Notes under the pieces: model-generated
Database searches by the model: none
Told to the model about the DNA's origin: nothing
Seen by the model: the letters and a program-made list of their open reading frames with translations, nothing else
In this document: positions 33,054 to 45,222 of the stretch, piece after piece
Layout: every line of letters begins with the position of its first letter
How positions within the stretch are numbered: the first letter of the stretch is position 1
Assembly (NCBI GenBank): GCA_963847515.1
Contig: CAWKAA010000007.1
Location: 1,798,001 to 1,862,000, forward strand
Origin: QHXW01 sp963847515
GTDB lineage: Bacteria > Acidobacteriota > Terriglobia > Bryobacterales > Bryobacteraceae
DNA: 64,000 bases
Reading direction: 5' to 3'
Translations under genes and position numbers: made by a program

Positions 33054-33265
33054 CCGCTAGGAATCTCAATGACCTCTTCAAGTATGCTCGGGGTCACTGG
33101 GTCCCCATGCTTCCTCAAGCTCTTAAGGTAGCCTTCGATTGCCTCCCGGATGTTTTCGGTGGCCTCGGAGCGCGTCTGGCCCTGGGAAACACAGCCGGAC
33201 AGCGCCGGACAAGTGGCAACAAACACCCCGTCCTCGTCTTGCTCCAGATAGACGCGATACTTCAT
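33050..33265 (-). CDS. hicB: HicB-family antitoxin (orphan)
   Basis: A 71-residue HicB-like protein with the partially degraded RNase H fold: MKYRVYLEQDEDGVFVATCP, then ALSGCVSQGQTRSEATENIR and EAIEGYLKSLRK. It normally neutralises the HicA mRNA interferase. The C-terminal DNA-binding domain of the longer HicBs is absent, as in the short class. The start at 33265 has a TAAAAT box 8 nt upstream rather than a Shine-Dalgarno site; the open frame extends six codons further. Its hicA partner just downstream is decayed, so it is an orphan antitoxin. Confidence 0.8.
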   Translation of the reverse strand: MKYRVYLEQDEDGVFVATCPALSGCVSQGQTRSEATENIREAIEGYLKSLRKHGDPVTPSILEEVIEIPSG

Positions 33266-33273
33266 CACTCGGA

Positions 33274-33279
33274 ATTTTA
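33274..33279 (-). promoter_or_regulatory. Candidate -10 box of hicB
   Basis: TAAAAT on the minus strand ends 8 nt before the ATG at 33265, with no Shine-Dalgarno site between them, again in the leaderless pattern. Confidence 0.35.
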
Positions 33280-33301
33280 TCAAAGCCAGATGAACCCTCT
33301 T

Positions 33302-34105
33302 CTAATCCGCCGGCTTCGCCCTCGGCGTGGCGTTGCCTTGCGTCATGCCCATAGCCCATTTCACCGCTTCCAGCCACATCTGCTGGATGTCCGGCCGGTC
33401 CCAGACCTGCTCTTCATGCCCCAGCGACGAATAGAAGACGCGACCTTTGCCGTAATCGCGCACCCAGGTCACCGCGAAATCTCCGTCGGTGCGGTGAACG
33501 TTTTTCTTCGTGAGATCCACGGAGCTGGTATCCAGGCTCATGAGCACGCGCACGCGGTCGCGCGAATAATTCTTGAACTGATAGATCTCGTCGGTGATCT
33601 CGAATGACGGCGGGAAGTGCTTGGTCGCGGGAAATTCGCGGTCTTCCACATTGATACGCACCTTCTGGTGCCACGGGTGGTCATTGAACCATCCGCCGAT
33701 CATCTCGCCATACTCCGGCCACTTGTAAAACGTGTCGGTCGCCGAATGCGTGCCCAGGAACCCTTTCCCGTCCTCTTTCACGAAAGACAGAAGCGACGCT
33801 TTCTGCTCGTCATCCAGCGGCAGCTCGAGTGTGGTGTAAAACATCACAGCATCGAAATAATCGAGGTTCTTGGCATTGTTTTCCAGCTTCTTCTTGGTGA
33901 GCAATTGCGTGTCGGTGCGGATATAGGTATCCCACAATCCGGACTGCTGGCCGATCTTCTCGATGGTAGCCAGAGCGTGGGAAATCGAATCGTGTTGGAA
34001 CCCTTCCGACATCCCTATGGCCAGCAGCTTCTTGCGCTTGGCCTGCGGAGAAGCGGTGATGGAAAAGATCAGCACTAGGACCGCTATCACAGCGAATTTT
34101 TTCAT
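33302..34105 (-). CDS. Exported ThuA-domain protein
   Basis: A 267-residue protein with a signal peptide (MKKFAVIAVLVLIFSITASP) and a ThuA-like glutamine-amidotransferase fold: KLLAIGMSEGFQHDSISHAL, FDAVMFYTTLELPLDDEQKA, GFLGTHSATDTFYKWPEYGE and MIGGWFNDHPWHQKVRINVE, and near the end VTWVRDYGKGRVFYSSLGHE. The catalytic Cys of true amidotransferases is absent, as usual in ThuA proteins. It is linked to trehalose and other sugar use; the exact role is unknown. GAGG precedes the start. A Gfo/Idh/MocA gene follows hicB, a common partner type. Confidence 0.8.
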   Translation of the reverse strand: MKKFAVIAVLVLIFSITASPQAKRKKLLAIGMSEGFQHDSISHALATIEKIGQQSGLWDTYIRTDTQLLTKKKLENNAKNLDYFDAVMFYTTLELPLDDEQKASLLSFVKEDGKGFLGTHSATDTFYKWPEYGEMIGGWFNDHPWHQKVRINVEDREFPATKHFPPSFEITDEIYQFKNYSRDRVRVLMSLDTSSVDLTKKNVHRTDGDFAVTWVRDYGKGRVFYSSLGHEEQVWDRPDIQQMWLEAVKWAMGMTQGNATPRAKPAD

Positions 34106-34678
34106 TAAAGAACCTCGCAGAAATCATCTCACTGGGAATGTACCCGCGCAAGTTGCCCGATTCTCGGCGTCACGAAGTGCGATATGATGAGTTGCGTCGA
34201 TTACAGTGAGCATATTTATCAGCCGCGGGATCTGGGTCGCCTGGCTACTCTTCGGTGCGCTCATTTCAGCCTCGCTCGACAACTTGCCGGATTTCCCTGC
34301 TGTCTTTAAACACGCCAGGGCAAGTCAGTCGCTCCAGTACAACAGCCATTCTGACCCAGCTGGCCGGGCTCATCACACGGTTCCAGCCAGCCTCATTCCC
34401 GCTCTTTCATCCACTTTGCATTGGCAATCGTTCCCTCCAATGTTTGAGGGCGTTCCTTCACGCGGCAATCTGCGATCCTTCATTTGGCGGGCATCGGATG
34501 CCGCTCCTCCGGTGTATCACTCCCTCACTCCACGTTCGTGACATCGAGCGCAGTTACTGAGCGGGTGTTCCGTTCGGCTTTCCTGTATCCTCCTAGGCCT
34601 ACAATGCGTCGGATAGGCATGCACTAGGAGCAGGATGAGAAAAATTGTATCTAGACGCACAATTCGCAGAGGGTGTAA
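34106..34678. other. Spacer with a doubtful exported ORF
   Basis: A GTG-started frame at 34206-34541 begins with a hydrophobic stretch (FISRGIWVAWLLFGALISAS), but the rest looks random and its continuation seems to shift frame. It may be a decayed gene. The last 40 bp carry the AGAGGGTG site of the radical SAM gene. Confidence 0.3.
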
Positions 34679-35776
34679 ATGAAACCGATCAACTTCGTTC
34701 AGTCCTGGGGAAAAATCCTGCGCGGAAAAATCCCGCTGCTCTCGATAGAGATTACACGAGAGTGTCCTTTAACCTGTCCAGGCTGCTATGCCTATGGCGA
34801 TTCTCACTTGGCTGGCGGCGCCAAACTTAAAGACTTGAGCGATCTGCGAGGCGACGCTCTGGTCCAAGGCATTGCAGGATTGGTGGCGCAGCACGATCCG
34901 ATTCACGTCTCGCTGGTGGGCGGCGAACCGCTGATCCGGCACCGTGAATTAAGCAAAGTTCTCCCCATTCTCAGCCGGCGGGGAACAAACTCCATGGTGG
35001 TCACCAGCGCCGTCATCCCGATCCCGGCCGAGTGGAACGCCTTGCCTCGCGTCACTGTCGTAGTATCCATTGACGGATTGCCGCAGCACCATGATGTTCG
35101 CCGCAAACCTGCTACCTACGAACTCATTCTGCGGCACATTGCGGGCCGAAGAGTCAACGTCCATTGGACCTTGGTGCGAGCGCACATGGAGCAGTCCGGT
35201 TACCTCGACGAGTTCCTGGCATTCTGGAGTGCTCGGCCAGAAGTGAACCAGGTTTGGCTCAGCATCTACAGCCCGCAGCGCGGAGAGCAAACCCCAGAGA
35301 TGCTTACTCCGGAGCACCGCCAGAGCCTGGCCGATCAGCTTCCAATGCTCGCGCGACGGCATCCTAAGCTGCTGGTCCCCGACGGAATGGCGCAAGCTTT
35401 TCTTCATCCACCGTCGAGTCCAGCCGAGTGCATCTTTTCCCGGATGTCGGTGAACTACACAGCAGATCTGCACACACAGGTTGAGCCGTGCATCTTCGGA
35501 GGCGATCCGGATTGTAGCCAGTGTGGCTGTTCGATCAGCGCCGGACTTCACTGGGTCGGCGGTTTGCCGGTTGCCGGACCTTTACGAGTTCGCCACCTGG
35601 TGTGGTCATCGATGGCTGTTGGCTCGGTCGTAAACCGTGTGATCCCACATCACATTCAGTTTTCCCGGTGGTCTCCGGCTCCCCAACCTGCATCGCCGTT
35701 GGTCCAGATCGATTCACCGAAGGTAGAGGATTCGCCGTCTTATTCTTCGACCCCGTCCCAAAGCTTGCGCCAGTAG
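34679..35776 (+). CDS. Radical SAM protein with C-terminal Cys cluster
   Basis: A radical SAM enzyme of 365 codons. The Fe-S/SAM motif is CPLTCPGC (CxxxCxxC, about residues 29-36) within EITRECPLTCPGCYAYGD; the GGE motif is VSLVGGEPLIRH. The barrel runs to about residue 260. A second Cys group follows (VEPCIFGGDPDCSQCGCSIS), a truncated auxiliary-cluster or SPASM-like site. From about residue 320 the sequence becomes Ser/Pro-rich and runs into the convergent gene by 37 bp, so the true end is probably lost through a frameshift. The substrate is unknown. AGAGGGTG supports the ATG. Confidence 0.8.
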   Translation: MKPINFVQSWGKILRGKIPLLSIEITRECPLTCPGCYAYGDSHLAGGAKLKDLSDLRGDALVQGIAGLVAQHDPIHVSLVGGEPLIRHRELSKVLPILSRRGTNSMVVTSAVIPIPAEWNALPRVTVVVSIDGLPQHHDVRRKPATYELILRHIAGRRVNVHWTLVRAHMEQSGYLDEFLAFWSARPEVNQVWLSIYSPQRGEQTPEMLTPEHRQSLADQLPMLARRHPKLLVPDGMAQAFLHPPSSPAECIFSRMSVNYTADLHTQVEPCIFGGDPDCSQCGCSISAGLHWVGGLPVAGPLRVRHLVWSSMAVGSVVNRVIPHHIQFSRWSPAPQPASPLVQIDSPKVEDSPSYSSTPSQSLRQ

Positions 35777-36204
35777 CGGCGCCATCGATCTTTGACGTGC
35801 TCTTCGGTCTCACCCCGATCGTAGGCGGGCGAGAACAGGGGCAGTGCGCGGTCGACAAGAATCAAGACCACCGCTCGGATCTCATGGGTAAGTCCCGCGT
35901 CCCGGTACATCTGGCATCCGCGCTGGAAGACGTCATCCGAGCGATGGACAATCCCCCGCCCCTTGAATCGATACCCTTTGCGAACGAGCGGATCCACGAC
36001 ATTGACTTCGACAGAGGGGTTCTGCTCGATGTTCTGGACCGATTGCGGTGACCGGATATCGGCGAACATCAGATGATTGTCGTCCCAAACGGCAGTTGTT
36101 CCTTTAGGCGACAGATTCGGCGTTCCATCAGGGCATACGGTTGCAATGTAGCCTAGCCGCTGCTCGCGCACGATGCGCTTCATGTCGTCGGTGAGAATGC
36201 CCAT
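35740..36204 (-). CDS. Pyridoxamine 5'-phosphate oxidase-like flavin protein
   Basis: A 154-residue split-barrel FMN-binding protein: LGYIATVCPDGTPNLSPKGT, then HLMFADIRSPQSVQNIEQNP, then VNVVDPLVRKGYRFKGRGIV. This is the PNPOx-like family, which includes heme-degrading, F420-dependent and general FMN-binding members; the function cannot be narrowed. Its 3' end overlaps the doubtful end of the radical SAM gene, and its start is 26 bp downstream of the SDR stop on the same strand. Confidence 0.8.
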   Translation of the reverse strand: MGILTDDMKRIVREQRLGYIATVCPDGTPNLSPKGTTAVWDDNHLMFADIRSPQSVQNIEQNPSVEVNVVDPLVRKGYRFKGRGIVHRSDDVFQRGCQMYRDAGLTHEIRAVVLILVDRALPLFSPAYDRGETEEHVKDRWRRYWRKLWDGVEE

Positions 36205-36229
36205 GAGACTTGCGAGAATCGGGATTCGT

Positions 36230-37051
36230 CTACGTCTTCATAACCCGCCGTAGCGTGTACGCCGCTGGATTGATGTTGTCGTGCTCCATGCGTTTCCAAT
36301 CGTCGGTGACATTGATCAGCTTGCCGCTGATGTGATTAGATCGTTCCGTAGCCAGGAACAAGGCCAGTTGAATCTGTTTCTCCGCTGACGCGCCGCCCGT
36401 GAGGCGTACGTGCTCAGCTTCCTCCAGGTCCTTGGCGCCGGCTCGCGGACCGGCCTGAATGATTTCGTCCGTCATGCTGGTGTAGGTGCCGCCCGGCGAG
36501 ATGGCGTTCACCTGCACGTTATGCTCGCGCACTTCCTCCGCCAGAGTCTCCGTCAGGCGCACTACCGCCGCTTTGGACGCCGCGAAGACCGCGAAATTAG
36601 GCCGCGCGTCGGCCGCACCCGGCCCGCTCAGAATAATAATTTTCCCCGAGCGCCGCTCCACCATCTGCGGTAAAACCGCGCGGCAGGTATTCATCACGCC
36701 GAGAATATTGGTATCCAAAACCTCGGCCCACTGTTTGGATTTTTCCTCGGCAAACGGCCCAATAGGCCCCTGCACGGCGGCGGCGGCGATGAGTACCTGC
36801 ACCCCGCCGAACACGACACGCATGCGATCCACGGCCGCGCTGATCTGTTCGAAATCGCGGACGTCGGCGCGGATGCGGAGCGCGGCGCCGCCGGCGTGTT
36901 CGATTTCGAGTTTAGTGGCGTCCAGCTCGGCCTGGCTGCGCGACAGCAGACCCACTCGCGCCCCGGCCTGTGCGAAACCGAGAGCCAGCCGCTTACCGAT
37001 CCCGCGCCCTGCGCCGGTGATCAGAACGCCTTGGTCCTTGAGAGTCCGCAA
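36230..37051 (-). CDS. SDR-fold protein with Phe in place of the catalytic Tyr
   Basis: A 273-residue SDR. The cofactor site GVLITGAGRGIGKRLALGFA and the Asp of IRADVRD are normal, but two active-site motifs are altered: NNAG reads IAAAAVQGPIG and YxxxK reads FAASK (in FAVFAASKAAVVRLTE). The Ser (IIILSGPG) and Lys remain. Loss of the Tyr would block the usual proton relay. The start is TTG, 4 bp after the stop of the membrane-protein gene, so it is probably the last gene of a three-gene operon. It could be a binding protein or a variant enzyme. Confidence 0.8.
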   Translation of the reverse strand: MRTLKDQGVLITGAGRGIGKRLALGFAQAGARVGLLSRSQAELDATKLEIEHAGGAALRIRADVRDFEQISAAVDRMRVVFGGVQVLIAAAAVQGPIGPFAEEKSKQWAEVLDTNILGVMNTCRAVLPQMVERRSGKIIILSGPGAADARPNFAVFAASKAAVVRLTETLAEEVREHNVQVNAISPGGTYTSMTDEIIQAGPRAGAKDLEEAEHVRLTGGASAEKQIQLALFLATERSNHISGKLINVTDDWKRMEHDNINPAAYTLRRVMKT

Positions 37052-37055
37052 GCGT

Positions 37056-38522
37056 CTATTCTACGCGCGTATCGAAGATACCGGTTTCCACTTTTCCGGC
37101 GCGCTTCACCTGCACGAAAATTCGGTAGCTGCCGGGTTGGGGGAAACCCCACGGAAAGGAAACCTCAGCCGGCATACCTTCACTGTGCATCGCATGCATT
37201 CCGGCCATGCCGCCAGCATCTCCGCCGCTCACCTGCGCCGCAGCCATACTGACAGCAGCCATGGGCGCGGACCCCGAGGGATGCACGTGGGCGAACACCT
37301 GAAAGTCATCGCGCACGAACGCCGCGTGACCGGGCATGCCCATGTAGAGTTCCATTTCCCCGGCAGGTTTGCCGGCTGCATCCTCCACACGGAAGCGAAA
37401 AAGCTCGGTGCGTTTTGCTCGCATCGGCGCTTGTTCCCGGAGCCAGACCATGCGGTATCCACCCGAGAGCGGCGAGACTGTGCGGTTCAAATCGGCTTGT
37501 CCCACCGGGGGGGCCGCCCCGGCAGCGTCATCGGGGCCGGCAGGCGCACCCGGCGCAATTTGCGGAATTTCAATTTCGTCTGTTCCGGTCTCAGGGATTC
37601 CGCTTGCATGCACGATGTCGGCGAAGAGCCGGTACCGCCCGGCAGGCATAGCCGGAAGATCCATCTGGAATGTTCCCGCTTCGGCTTGCTTCGGATGCAG
37701 GTGCCACACGCGATCCATCGCCGGAGCGCTTACCACGTACATGTGCATCAAGTGGCCGTGATCCGGAATCAGGTCATCCAGCTTGTTGTTTCGCCGGAAG
37801 ATGCCGGTATCACCCGTATCTCCTAGGTGCAGCACCAGCTTTCCGCCGTTCTCGATGGTGGCCGTCATCTGCACCGGTTTGTATGTGTTCTGCGCGTAAT
37901 TGTGCGCTTCCGAGTTCCACCACTTGTCGCCCAGATACACGCCAGCACAGACCACCACCAAAGTGACCACCATTACGAAGACGGCGCGCTTCCGGTTTCG
38001 CTCTGCCGGCTGCACGCCCGGCTCGAGCTGGGCCTCACGCACGCCCGCGCCAACAATGCTCACGATGCCCACCATCAGGAAGAGCATCAGGCCAAATAAA
38101 CCAGCGCCCATTTCCTTCTGCATGGTGGCCGTCCGCGTAGCCAGCGCAGGAACCGGAACAGACATCTCGCCCGAGCCTTGTGATCCCTCGGCCCGCACGC
38201 GCACCTGCCAGGAGCCGAAACCCATCATCCACAGGGTGCCGGTATAGAATTGCGGATCGTCTTTGGATCGTTGTGCAATATCCGGCGTCGGCGCGAACTT
38301 GGCTCCCGGTCCGCTCAGCGGCAGCGGAACCACGCGCACTTCGCGGACATCGTTGGACGTGCTGCGGACCTCGACTTCAGCCACTCCCGGAATCACTGCC
38401 GGCGGGCGAATCGTCACCAGCAGCCGGTACGGTCCTGCATTGCCTTCGTAAAACACGTCCGGGCTTCCGACGTGCGCAAACGCGACCGCCGCGCTAATGA
38501 GAAATAAAACTAGCTGGCGCAA
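37056..38522 (-). CDS. Membrane protein with His/Met-rich C-terminus
   Basis: About 488 residues with a signal peptide (RQLVLFLISAAVAFA), a first Ig-like/YtkA-type domain (GPYRLLVTIRPPAVIPGVAE), two transmembrane helices (about 165-185 and 205-225) and two further beta domains. The end is rich in Met and His (GGMAGMHAMHSEGMPAEV), suggesting copper binding. I chose the TTG at 38522, preceded by GAGAAAGG; an ATG at 38576 lies inside the upstream gene. It sits between a multipass membrane protein and an SDR on one strand. Function unknown; respiratory metal handling is a guess. Confidence 0.65.
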   Translation of the reverse strand: MRQLVLFLISAAVAFAHVGSPDVFYEGNAGPYRLLVTIRPPAVIPGVAEVEVRSTSNDVREVRVVPLPLSGPGAKFAPTPDIAQRSKDDPQFYTGTLWMMGFGSWQVRVRAEGSQGSGEMSVPVPALATRTATMQKEMGAGLFGLMLFLMVGIVSIVGAGVREAQLEPGVQPAERNRKRAVFVMVVTLVVVCAGVYLGDKWWNSEAHNYAQNTYKPVQMTATIENGGKLVLHLGDTGDTGIFRRNNKLDDLIPDHGHLMHMYVVSAPAMDRVWHLHPKQAEAGTFQMDLPAMPAGRYRLFADIVHASGIPETGTDEIEIPQIAPGAPAGPDDAAGAAPPVGQADLNRTVSPLSGGYRMVWLREQAPMRAKRTELFRFRVEDAAGKPAGEMELYMGMPGHAAFVRDDFQVFAHVHPSGSAPMAAVSMAAAQVSGGDAGGMAGMHAMHSEGMPAEVSFPWGFPQPGSYRIFVQVKRAGKVETGIFDTRVE

Positions 38523-38542
38523 TCGACACCTTTCTCGGACAC

Positions 38543-39715
38543 TTACCGCCGTATCCGCCGCATCCAGTTTCCCCATCCCATGCCCAGACGGGTGGTCAAC
38601 ATCGCCAAGCCCACCGCGAACGCCATTTCCGTCCAGAAGCGCATGACAGTTTTTTCCAGCGGGAAGAACAGATGACGCACATAATGATCGCTAGGACGCA
38701 AATTGTAGTCGAAGTACCTGGTGCCGAATACCCAGTTGCGACTGGCCGGACTCATCAAGAAATTAGCGAAGGGCCATTGCACCGCCACAATCAGGACCAA
38801 AAACACCGGGCCCGAGACCACCGCCTGTTGCCATAGTTTCCAGTTCGACGTGCGCGCCCATAGCCAGTCCAGCGCCAGCGCCGGCACAATCAGCAGCAGC
38901 GGAAATTCGGGCGGTATGAAGTGCGTGACGTTCTGGTACACCGGTCCGAGTTTCGGTACTGCCGGAAACAGAGGCAGAATCCAGACGCATCCGATCAGAA
39001 ACAGACTGTAAATTCCGATCACGATGCTCGCCGCCCAGCGCTTCCCCGACGCCCTGGACACCGCGGCTAGAATCCCGGGGATGGCGATGGCCAGCACGCG
39101 GTAAGGAAACGCGCTATGCATGTACGGCCGCAACTCGTATTCAAAGATCAGGATCATTATGCAAACTACGATCATGGCGCTCACGTAAAGAAACAGCCAT
39201 TCGAGCCTGTCCCGCGCCTTGCCGGTGACGCGATTCATCTGTCCCAGAATCAGGATGAGGACGCCCAGCTGCACCCCCACCATTCCCATGATCAGCAACA
39301 CGTGCGGCGGGCTGAGAATCTTGACGTCCAGCCCGTATGCGTTGTGCCACCAGTCATCAAACGGCGCCGACGTGATCATGGCGACTCCGCCCCAGGCGGC
39401 GATGAACGCGCCGAGCGGACCTCGGAATCCCCAAATCTTTACCGATGCTTCGTTCAGCGGTGAACCGGCACGAAAGGTCGTCGACAGGATCAGGAAGCCG
39501 CACGATATGCCGGCCAGAACGCCGCACATGTAAATCGCAATGTGCGGGGTCGTCCAAAAGGTATCGCGGCCAATGGAACGGTGCCAGGAAATATCCCAGT
39601 GCGTGCCGACCATCGCCGAAGTGACGGCGATTACGGAACACCACACGTACCAGGGGATCGCAGCGGTCGACGGGGCCAGGCGATTGGGCGCAGAGAACGA
39701 GGCAGTGGCAGCCAA
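38543..39715 (-). CDS. Multipass membrane protein, unknown
   Basis: A 390-residue inner-membrane protein with about ten helices, among them IPWYVWCSVIAVTSAMVGTH, PHIAIYMCGVLAGISCGFLI, HVLLIMGMVGVQLGVLILIL and FPLLLIVPALALDWLWA. It has several His residues near helix ends (THWDISWHRSIGRDTFWTTP; PFDDWWHNAYGLDVKILSPP) that could ligate heme or metal. I do not recognise a named family. It is the first gene of an operon with the His/Met-rich protein, with which it may form a complex. The upstream gene 39831 is divergent, 115 bp away. Confidence 0.65.
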   Translation of the reverse strand: MAATASFSAPNRLAPSTAAIPWYVWCSVIAVTSAMVGTHWDISWHRSIGRDTFWTTPHIAIYMCGVLAGISCGFLILSTTFRAGSPLNEASVKIWGFRGPLGAFIAAWGGVAMITSAPFDDWWHNAYGLDVKILSPPHVLLIMGMVGVQLGVLILILGQMNRVTGKARDRLEWLFLYVSAMIVVCIMILIFEYELRPYMHSAFPYRVLAIAIPGILAAVSRASGKRWAASIVIGIYSLFLIGCVWILPLFPAVPKLGPVYQNVTHFIPPEFPLLLIVPALALDWLWARTSNWKLWQQAVVSGPVFLVLIVAVQWPFANFLMSPASRNWVFGTRYFDYNLRPSDHYVRHLFFPLEKTVMRFWTEMAFAVGLAMLTTRLGMGWGNWMRRIRR

Positions 39716-39830
39716 ATGTAGTCTCCGATTCTCAAGTATACGTTACTGCCCTTTCTAAGGTCTCGATAACTGAGAATCCCGCGGCTCCCGAACACTCTCT
39801 TTACGAATCCAAATTACCGAGCTCTGAAAC

Positions 39831-40325
39831 ATGCGGAAAAACCATTTCAAGTGCCCGCGCATTCGCTTAGCATTGCTTCTGTTGTCCTGGATCCCCAGCG
39901 CCCTCGTGACTCCCTCGCTCGCCGGCGATTTTGGAGATCGTGTCGAATACGTGGGTGGGACTATCTCGGTTCTCCCAAGCAAAATTGACGGCCTGATCAA
40001 TACCAGGCAAGACGACATTTTCGTCTTTAAAACGAAGCGATACACCGTGCAGGTCCCGTACGACAAGATCAACGAGCTCGAGTACGGGCAGCGCGTCGGC
40101 CGCCGCTATGCCGAAGCCATTCTCATCTCGCCGGTCTTCCTGTTGAGTAAGACCCGGAAACACTTTCTCACCGTCGGATTCACCGACGACCGCGGCCACC
40201 AGCAGGCCATGATCTTTCAGGTCGGAAAAAACGAAGTGCGTTCCATGCTGGTGGTGCTGGAAGCCAAGTCTGGCCGTAGAGTCGAATACCAGGACGACGA
40301 CGCGCGCCGGTCAGGGAAAGGTTAA
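39831..40325 (+). CDS. Exported protein, unknown
   Basis: A 164-residue protein with a signal peptide (ALLLLSWIPSALVTPSLAG, ending before DFGDRVEYVGGTIS). The mature part looks like a small beta protein: VEYVGGTISVLPSKIDGLIN, DDIFVFKTKRYTVQVPYDKI, NELEYGQRVGRRYAEAIL. The end is hydrophilic and basic. Similar proteins occur in Acidobacteriota, but no function is known to me. The next gene begins 3 bp after its stop, so the two form an operon. Confidence 0.6.
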   Translation: MRKNHFKCPRIRLALLLLSWIPSALVTPSLAGDFGDRVEYVGGTISVLPSKIDGLINTRQDDIFVFKTKRYTVQVPYDKINELEYGQRVGRRYAEAILISPVFLLSKTRKHFLTVGFTDDRGHQQAMIFQVGKNEVRSMLVVLEAKSGRRVEYQDDDARRSGKG

Positions 40326-40328
40326 CAG

Positions 40329-40970
40329 ATGTTACTGCCGCTGCTTTTGATGGCCGTTGGAGCAGTGGAACCGAAGCCGCCCGCCGCGCCCGCGGTGATG
40401 AACGAGGAGATTCTGGGACAACTGCTGACTGTGCGGCGGGTCTACATCGACCGCCTTTCAGGTGGCGAGACGGCTGGGCAGATGCGCGACATGATCGCCG
40501 CCAGCCTTCAGGGCGCCGGGCTGTTCGTGATCACTGAAAATCCGGATCGCGCGGATGCCGTCCTGCGCGGTTCGGCCGAAGATCTTGTTTTTACAGACAC
40601 GCACTCCTCTAGCGACAGTATCCATGCGGATGCTCACTTCGGATTCAGCAATGGCGACACAACCCAGAACAACAGCAACAGCAGCGGCGTGAGTGGGATG
40701 AGCGGCCACTCCACCAGCACGCAGCGCGATCAGCGCAGCCAGAACGGAGGCATGAGCGTGGGCGATAGCGAGTCCACCCACAGCGTCGAACGAAAGCACG
40801 AGGCCGTAGCCGCTGTCAGGCTGGTAAACAAAGACGGCGACGTCATCTGGTCCACCACGCAGGAAAGCTTCGGCGGGAAATTCCGCGGATCGAGCGCCGA
40901 TGTCGCCGACAAGATCACCAGGAAGCTGCTGGAAGATTACGAGCGCGCAAGGAAGTTGAAGAAGTCCTAA
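40329..40970 (+). CDS. Exported low-complexity protein, unknown
   Basis: A 213-residue protein with a short hydrophobic start (MLLPLLLMAVGAVEP) that may act as a signal peptide. Residues about 28-85 form an alpha/beta unit (LTVRRVYIDRLSGGETAGQM ... LFVITENPDRADAVLRGSAE). Next comes a Ser/Asn/Thr-rich linker (about 110-150: SNSSGVSGMSGHSTSTQRDQ), and then a second structured part (EAVAAVRLVNKDGDVIWSTT). The pattern ITENPDRADAVLRGSA resembles the domain of small outer-membrane-associated proteins; I cannot name it. Translationally coupled to 39831. Confidence 0.6.
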   Translation: MLLPLLLMAVGAVEPKPPAAPAVMNEEILGQLLTVRRVYIDRLSGGETAGQMRDMIAASLQGAGLFVITENPDRADAVLRGSAEDLVFTDTHSSSDSIHADAHFGFSNGDTTQNNSNSSGVSGMSGHSTSTQRDQRSQNGGMSVGDSESTHSVERKHEAVAAVRLVNKDGDVIWSTTQESFGGKFRGSSADVADKITRKLLEDYERARKLKKS

Positions 40971-40990
40971 AATCGACGGATGTTTTTTCC

Positions 40991-41014
40991 GAGCCGTGAC
41001 CGCGAGGGAGCGGT
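40991..41014. repeat. ACCGCTCCCT-family intergenic repeat
   Basis: GAGCCGTGACCGCGAGGGAG plus CGGT, the reverse complement of the core seen at 5702-5789 and 54573-54597. It lies in the short gap between the exported-protein gene and lhr. Confidence 0.6.
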
Positions 41015-41059
41015 GTTCGTGCCGCTACCCCCGCCCCAAATGTGCCAAGCTGGTACTAA

Positions 41060-45203
<4,144 letters not shown>

Positions 45204-45207
45204 GTCG

Positions 45208-45213
45208 TATAAT
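45208..45213 (+). promoter_or_regulatory. Candidate -10 box before the ceramidase gene
   Basis: A perfect TATAAT ends 9 nt before the ATG at 45223, with no room for a usual leader and no evident -35 box. Confidence 0.4.
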
Positions 45214-45222
45214 TTAGCCTCC

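Noticed and set aside
34206..34541. 111-codon frame with a hydrophobic N-terminus
   Set aside because: Looks like the start of an exported protein, but the rest is not protein-like; kept only as a remark on the spacer.
36486..37826. 446-codon plus-strand frame opposite the SDR and membrane gene
   Set aside because: Spans two real genes on the other strand; no domain and no start signal.
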